From positions 1 through 34,870 of the forward strand of contig CAISIV010000207.1 in the NCBI GenBank assembly GCA_903885555.1: a DNA stretch of 34,870 nucleotides. Direction: 5' to 3'. This stretch comes from an uncultured Hyphomicrobiales bacterium. Lineage in GTDB: Bacteria; Pseudomonadota; Alphaproteobacteria; Rhizobiales; Xanthobacteraceae. Under the pieces are notes generated by a model that was not told where the DNA came from, made no database searches, and saw nothing but the letters and a program-made list of their open reading frames with translations. Shown in pieces: positions 30,856 through 34,870 of the stretch. The position numbers and the translations under genes are program-made. How positions within the stretch are numbered: the stretch's first letter is position 1; each line of letters starts with the position of its first letter.

Positions 30856-31716
30856 ATGAACGAGCGTATGCAGTCGCGCGCCACCTTGGAGCGGGAACTA
30901 CAAAGCGCGCTGACGAACCAGGAATTCGAACTCTATTATCAGCCGATTGTCGGCCTCAAGGAAAACAAGATTACCTCATTCGAGGCGCTGCTGCGCTGGC
31001 GTCATCCGACGCGCGGCATGATATCTCCTGCTGAGTTCATTCCGATTGCCGAAGAGACCGGCTTCATCGTTCCGCTGGGTGAGTGGGTTCTCCGGCAGGC
31101 CTGCACCGAAGCGGCGTCCTGGCCGGAAGAGATCAGCGTCGCGGTCAACGTATCGTCAGTGCAGCTGACGAGCAGCAACCTGGCCAATACGGTCATCGGA
31201 GCGATTGCGTCGGCAGGTCTGCAAGGCGACAGGCTGATTATCGAGGTCACCGAATCGGTATTCCTGGAGAATACGGCCGCCAATCTCGGAAGCCTGAAGT
31301 GCCTTCATGAGCTTGGTGTGCGCTTTGCGATGGACGACTTCGGCACCGGCTACTCTTCGCTCGGCTATTTGTTGAGTTTCCCGTTCAGCAAAATCAAGAT
31401 CGACCGAAGCTTCATATCCGACTTGGCGGATAAAATGGAATCGCGTGCCGTCGTGCGTGCGGTGGTCGATTTGGCGCGTAGTCTCAAGATGCAAGTTGTT
31501 GCCGAGGGCGTCGAAACCAACGCGCAGTTGGAACAGCTTCGCCGGCTGGGCTGCGGCGAAATGCAGGGCTATCTCTTCAGCCCGGCCAGGCCCGCGGCAG
31601 AGATCGATCGCCTGCTGGCGCCGCAGCACAAACAGCTGGTCAAATTGCCCGTTTCGCCGTCGCAACCGCTGGCGGTGGCTCGGCACAGCAAGGCCGCGGC
31701 GCGCCGCCGCGTGTAG
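30856..31716 (+). CDS. EAL-domain c-di-GMP phosphodiesterase (3' part of the interrupted gene)
   Basis: A 286-aa EAL domain that would linearise c-di-GMP. All main motifs are intact: EAL at 43-45 (SFEALLRWRH), the VNVSSVQL Asn strand, IIEVTESVFLEN, MDDFGTGYSSLGYLLSFPF and KIDRSFI. VVAEGVET is also intact. A basic tail (AAARRRV) closes it. It is in the same reading frame as the GGDEF gene and separated from it by one TAG and two codons. The ATG at 30856 has only a weak site (ACGGA), so translation may depend on reinitiation or amber read-through. If neither occurs, this half is a dead remnant. The lack of decay in the motifs argues that the change is recent or that the half is still used. Confidence 0.8.
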   Translation: MNERMQSRATLERELQSALTNQEFELYYQPIVGLKENKITSFEALLRWRHPTRGMISPAEFIPIAEETGFIVPLGEWVLRQACTEAASWPEEISVAVNVSSVQLTSSNLANTVIGAIASAGLQGDRLIIEVTESVFLENTAANLGSLKCLHELGVRFAMDDFGTGYSSLGYLLSFPFSKIKIDRSFISDLADKMESRAVVRAVVDLARSLKMQVVAEGVETNAQLEQLRRLGCGEMQGYLFSPARPAAEIDRLLAPQHKQLVKLPVSPSQPLAVARHSKAAARRRV

Positions 31717-31742
31717 AAGCGGGCGGCTCGCTCACTTGCGTC

Positions 31743-32627
31743 TTATGCCGGGCGCGGGAAAAACCTTTCCTGGTTCGTCCATTCGGCAATGTTGTTGTCT
31801 TTGACCCACTGCGCCAGTTCGTCGTGCCGGACGAACCACGCGCCCGGAAAGCCGCGAATATATTTCAGGATCTTGTCGACCTGCGCCGCCATCAAAGGCC
31901 GCCCGCCGAAATGGCAATGCATGGTGATGTTGAGATAGGACATCGGCTCGTTCGCATAGAGATAATCGAACGTGTCCTTGTAGACATCGTACCAATCGCG
32001 TGTGTTGCCCCGCAGCACACGATGATCGGCAAAATCCGAATGCGGCAGCGCCACCAGTTTGCCGTGTTTGGTGTCGACACAGAACGGCAGGTCGATGTGA
32101 TTGTAGTCGCCGTACCAGAGCAGGCCAGCTTCGGCGATGAGTTCTTCGGTGTGGGCCGTGGGTGCGAGGACCGGGCTCAGCCAGCCTTTCGGCGGCGCGC
32201 CGGTCAGTTTTTTGAAGACGCCGACGCACTTTGCGATGATGGCGCGCTCTTCATCCGGCGTCAGATACGCCATCAAAGCGTCCTGGGTGTAGGAGTGGGC
32301 GGCGATTTCATGGCCCGATTTTAGCATTTGCTCGACCGCGTCAGGCGCGAGCTCCATCGAATGGGCGTTGGCCACGAAAGTCGACGGCACGTGATTTTCA
32401 TTGAGGATTTTCAACAAGCGCCAGACGCCGCGGCTGCTGCCGTAGGTGCCCCAGGTCATGGCCGCGCGGTCGTGTGTGCCCGGCTTGAGCGATGTGGTCT
32501 GTACTGAAAACGGCGGACCTTTATCGCCCGACCAGTTTTCCATGAGGCACGTCACGACGACGGCCATGCGGGCGCCGTTGGGCCAGGAAAATCCTTTGGA
32601 GGGGCTGTCTTTTGATGTCACGGGCAT
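31743..32627 (-). CDS. Polysaccharide-deacetylase (NodB-fold) family hydrolase
   Basis: A 294-aa protein without a signal peptide, so cytosolic. The NodB-type metal motif is GHEIAAHSYTQD (about 105-116, His106 and His111). Other blocks are TYGSSRGVWRLLKILNE and GWLSPVLAPTAHTEELIAEAG. MTMHCHFGGRPLMA is also seen, and the layout resembles the cytosolic PuuE/allantoinase-like branch rather than cell-wall deacetylases. Those enzymes hydrolyse cyclic or linear amides, imides or ureides. The start at 32627 has AAAAGG upstream. It is convergent with the EAL gene and divergent from Bug receptor 4, whose ligand may be its substrate or product. Confidence 0.87.
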   Translation of the reverse strand: MPVTSKDSPSKGFSWPNGARMAVVVTCLMENWSGDKGPPFSVQTTSLKPGTHDRAAMTWGTYGSSRGVWRLLKILNENHVPSTFVANAHSMELAPDAVEQMLKSGHEIAAHSYTQDALMAYLTPDEERAIIAKCVGVFKKLTGAPPKGWLSPVLAPTAHTEELIAEAGLLWYGDYNHIDLPFCVDTKHGKLVALPHSDFADHRVLRGNTRDWYDVYKDTFDYLYANEPMSYLNITMHCHFGGRPLMAAQVDKILKYIRGFPGAWFVRHDELAQWVKDNNIAEWTNQERFFPRPA

Positions 32628-32750
32628 GCCTTTTCACAGGGACAAAATCGGAGATGGGCTGGTTAGCATAGCTGAATGATTTGCGTTAGCGTGCGGCACC
32701 GGAAATTCGAACGTCAAAAAACTTATAATAAAAAATCGAGGGGGAAGCGC

Positions 32751-33734
32751 ATGAACCGTCGCGAATGCATACGGTGGGGAGGAGCGGCAATCGCTGCGCC
32801 GTTCGTTGGCTCGCGCGCCTTTGCTCAGGCCGCATACCCGACAGGGCCGATCCGCCTCATTGTTCCTTACGCGCCCGGCGGTGTCGTGGATTCGGTCGCC
32901 CGCAATTGGGCCGAGCGCATGAAGGCCTCGCTGGGCACCGTCGTCGTCGATAACCGGGGCGGCGGCGGCGGTACGATCGGTGCGGCGGCGGTGGCTCATG
33001 CGACGGCGGACGGATACACGCTTCTGTTCGGCGACACCAGTTCGCAGATCATTGCGCCGTTGTTGATGATCAATCCGCCTTACGACACGGCGAAAGACTT
33101 CGCCGCCGTATCGATGATCGCGACGTCGTCGACGGCCATCGTCATCCACCCGAGCATCCCGGCCACAACGCTCGAAGAGTTCGTCAAATACGCCAAGACC
33201 TCGGGCAAGCAGTTGTCCTACGCGTCGGCCGGCGCCGGTACGGTGACCCATCTCGCCGGCGAACTTTTCAAGCAACTCATCGCCAAGCCCGATATCTTGC
33301 ACGTGCCTTATCGCGGCGCCGGGCCCGGATTGATCGATCTGATGTCCGGCGTCGTGCCGATGATGACACCGAATATCACCAGCCAGGTTCTAGGATTTCA
33401 CCGCGCCGGCAAGGTTCGCATTCTCGCGGTCTGCGCGCCGGCACGGCTCAAGGCCGCGGCCGACATTCCCGCGGCGGTCGAGACCTTGCCCGGGCTGAGC
33501 GTGCAGCTTTCCGCTGGTGTGTTTGCGCCCGCAGGAACGCCGCAGCCGATTATCGACCAGATTGCTGCGGCGACCGCAAAGGCGATGCAGGATGCGGACT
33601 TCGACCGCGTGCTGGAAGCCGGCGGTCTCGAGGCGAGACCCGACGCCAGTCCGGCCGCTGCGCAGGCGTTTCTTATCACCGAGCGCGCGCATCTGGTGCC
33701 GATCATCAAAGCGGCAGGCCTGCAGGCACAATAA
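32751..33734 (+). CDS. Bug-family (TctC-type) periplasmic solute receptor 4
   Basis: A 327-aa exported receptor. The signal region is short (NRRECIRWGGAAIAAPFVGS, cut near AFAQA), with a partial twin-arginine look. Family blocks are YPTGPIRLIVPYAPGGVVDS, TVVVDNRGGGGGTIG, TADGYTLLFGDTSSQ and HVPYRGAGPGLIDLMSG. The start at 32751 follows GAGGGGGAA; the longer frame adds only an implausible basic leader. It is followed after 38 bases by a GlcG/HbpS-like gene on the same strand, probably one unit. There is no membrane subunit nearby, and the ligand is unknown. Confidence 0.92.
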   Translation: MNRRECIRWGGAAIAAPFVGSRAFAQAAYPTGPIRLIVPYAPGGVVDSVARNWAERMKASLGTVVVDNRGGGGGTIGAAAVAHATADGYTLLFGDTSSQIIAPLLMINPPYDTAKDFAAVSMIATSSTAIVIHPSIPATTLEEFVKYAKTSGKQLSYASAGAGTVTHLAGELFKQLIAKPDILHVPYRGAGPGLIDLMSGVVPMMTPNITSQVLGFHRAGKVRILAVCAPARLKAAADIPAAVETLPGLSVQLSAGVFAPAGTPQPIIDQIAAATAKAMQDADFDRVLEAGGLEARPDASPAAAQAFLITERAHLVPIIKAAGLQAQ

Positions 33735-33772
33735 TTTTCGAGCATTACGCATAAGTCACAGAGAAGGACGTC

Positions 33773-34240
33773 ATGATCACTCTCGTTCAAGCCAACAGCA
33801 TCATCGAAACGATCATCAAACGCGGGGCCGAATTGCAATGCCGGCCCTTGAGCGTCGTGGTGGTCGAACCGGGTTGCATCGTCAAGGCGTTTCAGAAGGA
33901 GGACGGCTCGTCGATGGTGAGATTCGAGATGGCGTTCGGCAAGGCCTATGCTTCGCTCGCGCTCGGCCGCTCTTCCAAGCTGGTGCGGATACGTAACGAG
34001 GAAAAACCGGCGTTCATGAAATATCTGCTGGACGCCACCGACAACAAGATTTTCCCCGAAGGCGGCGGCATGCTGATCCGTGCCGGCAACGGCGACGTTG
34101 TCGGTGCGGTCGGCGTCACGGGTGACACCGAAGATCGTGACGAAGAGCTGGCGGCCTACGGCATCCGCGCGGCCGGCTTCAAGACCGACGAGGATTGCGC
34201 CGGCATGGGCCGCGGCATCAATGTCAGGCAGACCAAGTAA
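33773..34240 (+). CDS. GlcG/HbpS-like protein (DUF336)
   Basis: A 155-aa protein of the GlcG/HbpS family. Its core is SIIETIIKRGAELQCRPLSV, then VVVVEPGCIVKAFQKEDGSS, AFGKAYASLALGRSS and GGGMLIRAGNGDVVGAVGVT, ending DEELAAYGIRAAGF. Some members bind haem or cobalamin, and many sit in catabolic operons without known function. No signal peptide is seen, so it is cytosolic here. GAAGGACGTC precedes the ATG. It belongs with Bug receptor 4. Confidence 0.9.
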   Translation: MITLVQANSIIETIIKRGAELQCRPLSVVVVEPGCIVKAFQKEDGSSMVRFEMAFGKAYASLALGRSSKLVRIRNEEKPAFMKYLLDATDNKIFPEGGGMLIRAGNGDVVGAVGVTGDTEDRDEELAAYGIRAAGFKTDEDCAGMGRGINVRQTK

Positions 34241-34270
34241 TCTCGATCGGGCGTCGGCGGACTTCGCGGC

Positions 34271-34681
34271 CTAGGGCCACGTCACCGGATTTTGCCGATA
34301 GTAGTCGGCATCGTCCTTCGACTGTGTCCATTCCGGATTGTTGCGCCACTTGACGTGGCGCGACAGCATGTCGGTGCCGTAGCGCACGCGAAATAACATG
34401 GTTCGGCCCGGGCCGTTTTCATATTCGTGCACTTCGCCGGGCGGATGCACGATGAAGGCTCCCGGCGTCACCGGCACGGTTTCGGTTGGCGTGTACATGA
34501 CGCCACCGCCTGAGAAACAGAAGTAAATCTCGGTGGCGAAGGGGTGGCAGTGGTAGGGGCTGATCTGCCCCGGCTCCCAGCAGGCGACGGTGAAATCCCC
34601 ACCGCTTTCGATCCCAAGAATCTTCTCGACGTGGTGCTTGGGGTCCCACTGTTGTTCGCGTTCGAGGCTGAAGACGTGCAT
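34271..34681 (-). CDS. Cupin-domain protein
   Basis: A 136-aa single-domain cupin. Motif 1 is complete (H44-x-H46-x4-E51 in YHCHPFATEIYFCFSGGG), and motif 2 is complete (GAFIVHPPGEVHEYEN with H85), so a metal ion is bound by three His and one Glu. Such proteins act as dioxygenases, isomerases or sugar/acid-binding enzymes. It is convergent with the GlcG-like gene (30-base gap) and probably belongs to the same degradation theme. The start at 34681 is the only suitable ATG before the fold. The substrate is unknown. Confidence 0.88.
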   Translation of the reverse strand: MHVFSLEREQQWDPKHHVEKILGIESGGDFTVACWEPGQISPYHCHPFATEIYFCFSGGGVMYTPTETVPVTPGAFIVHPPGEVHEYENGPGRTMLFRVRYGTDMLSRHVKWRNNPEWTQSKDDADYYRQNPVTWP

Positions 34682-34820
34682 TTAACTGGCTCCCGGCGGT
34701 GATTGCCGCTGCAGGCTAGCCGATCCCGGTCCCGGGCAGGAGGGGGCTTTTGCCTGGGTTGCACAGCCGCCATTTGCGCAACGCCCGCACGCATTGATAG
34801 AAGGTGGCGTCGCTGGGTTG

Positions 34821-34870
34821 GGGCCCGTAGCTCAATGGTTAGAGCCGACCGCTCATAACGGTCTGGTTCC
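34821..34870 (+). tRNA. tRNA with CAU anticodon, 5' part (Met or Ile2), cut by window end
   Basis: The acceptor half GGGCCCG (34821-34827) is followed by a D-arm (GCTC-AATGGTTA-GAGC) and an anticodon arm (GACCG-CTCATAA-CGGTC), with anticodon CAU at 34854-34856. The T-arm and 3' end lie beyond the window. With CAU, it is elongator tRNA-Met or the lysidine-modified tRNA-Ile2; the missing half is needed to decide. Initiator tRNA is unlikely because the three G-C pairs typical of its anticodon stem are absent. Confidence 0.85.

Noticed and set aside
32724-32729. TATAAT box before Bug receptor 4
   Set aside because: The hexamer is perfect, but no -35 box lies at a suitable distance and the stretch is AT-rich, so I do not call a promoter.
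34821-34870. tRNA gene as the attachment site of an integrated island
   Set aside because: No integrase and no direct repeat of the tRNA end can be seen, and the 3' half of the tRNA lies outside the window.

Overview
The window looks like a chromosomal segment of a high-GC alphaproteobacterium of the order Hyphomicrobiales (Rhizobiales), near Bradyrhizobium, Rhodoplanes or Pseudolabrys. This rests on the rpoD tail, the paired CCTCATCCTGAGGAGC / GCTCCTCAGCATGAGG dispersed palindrome typical of that group, the small conserved rhizobial-type proteins and the abundance of Bug (TctC-type) solute receptors. The genus is inferred from style, not from a search.

Region 1 (1-11.6 kb) is mostly housekeeping and envelope genes. 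It holds the 3' end of rpoD with its terminator, then an 820-codon DUF4238/SEC-C accessory gene that looks foreign. After that come an acyl-CoA thioesterase, a small integral membrane protein, an MltB-type lytic transglycosylase, a DUF1330 protein, a periplasmic MsrA, an OmpA-domain lipoprotein-like protein, an 84-aa protein and a cold-shock protein. The cold-shock gene has a recognisable promoter, a long leader and a terminator. The region ends with several very small genes, a second DUF1330 protein, a SnoaL-like protein, an SLT transglycosylase and a one-pass membrane protein.

Region 2 (11.7-17.2 kb) holds a metal-dependent amidohydrolase of the gamma-resorcylate decarboxylase type and a very well conserved aliphatic amidase (amiE). 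Convergent to these is a translationally coupled MoxR-family AAA+ ATPase and VWA protein pair (CbbQ/CbbO or NorQ/NorD type) with no obvious client enzyme in view.

Region 3 (17.5-28.8 kb) is a catabolic island of short transcription units. The first is Bug receptor, ACMSD-type amidohydrolase and aldo/keto reductase. A convergent, stop/start-overlapping unit encodes an alpha/beta hydrolase, a Bug receptor and an MmgE/PrpD protein. A lone Bug receptor is then divergent from a unit of CaiB-type CoA-transferase, CitE-type lyase, SDR and IclR regulator. The shared 188-bp divergent region carries a 7-2-7 palindrome that could be the regulator's site. The gene set fits uptake of small carboxylates, activation to CoA thioesters, C-C cleavage and redox steps; the substrate cannot be read from the sequence.

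Region 4 (28.97-34.87 kb) holds a c-di-GMP gene whose GGDEF and EAL halves are separated by a single in-frame amber codon. It continues with a polysaccharide-deacetylase-family hydrolase, a fourth Bug receptor, a GlcG/HbpS-type protein, a cupin, and the 5' half of a tRNA with a CAU anticodon cut off by the window end.

The observations most worth following are the amber-split GGDEF/EAL gene, the DUF4238/SEC-C protein, the orphan MoxR/VWA pair beside amiE, and the alpha/beta hydrolase with lysine where the nucleophilic serine should be. I see no CRISPR array, no transposase and no rRNA.
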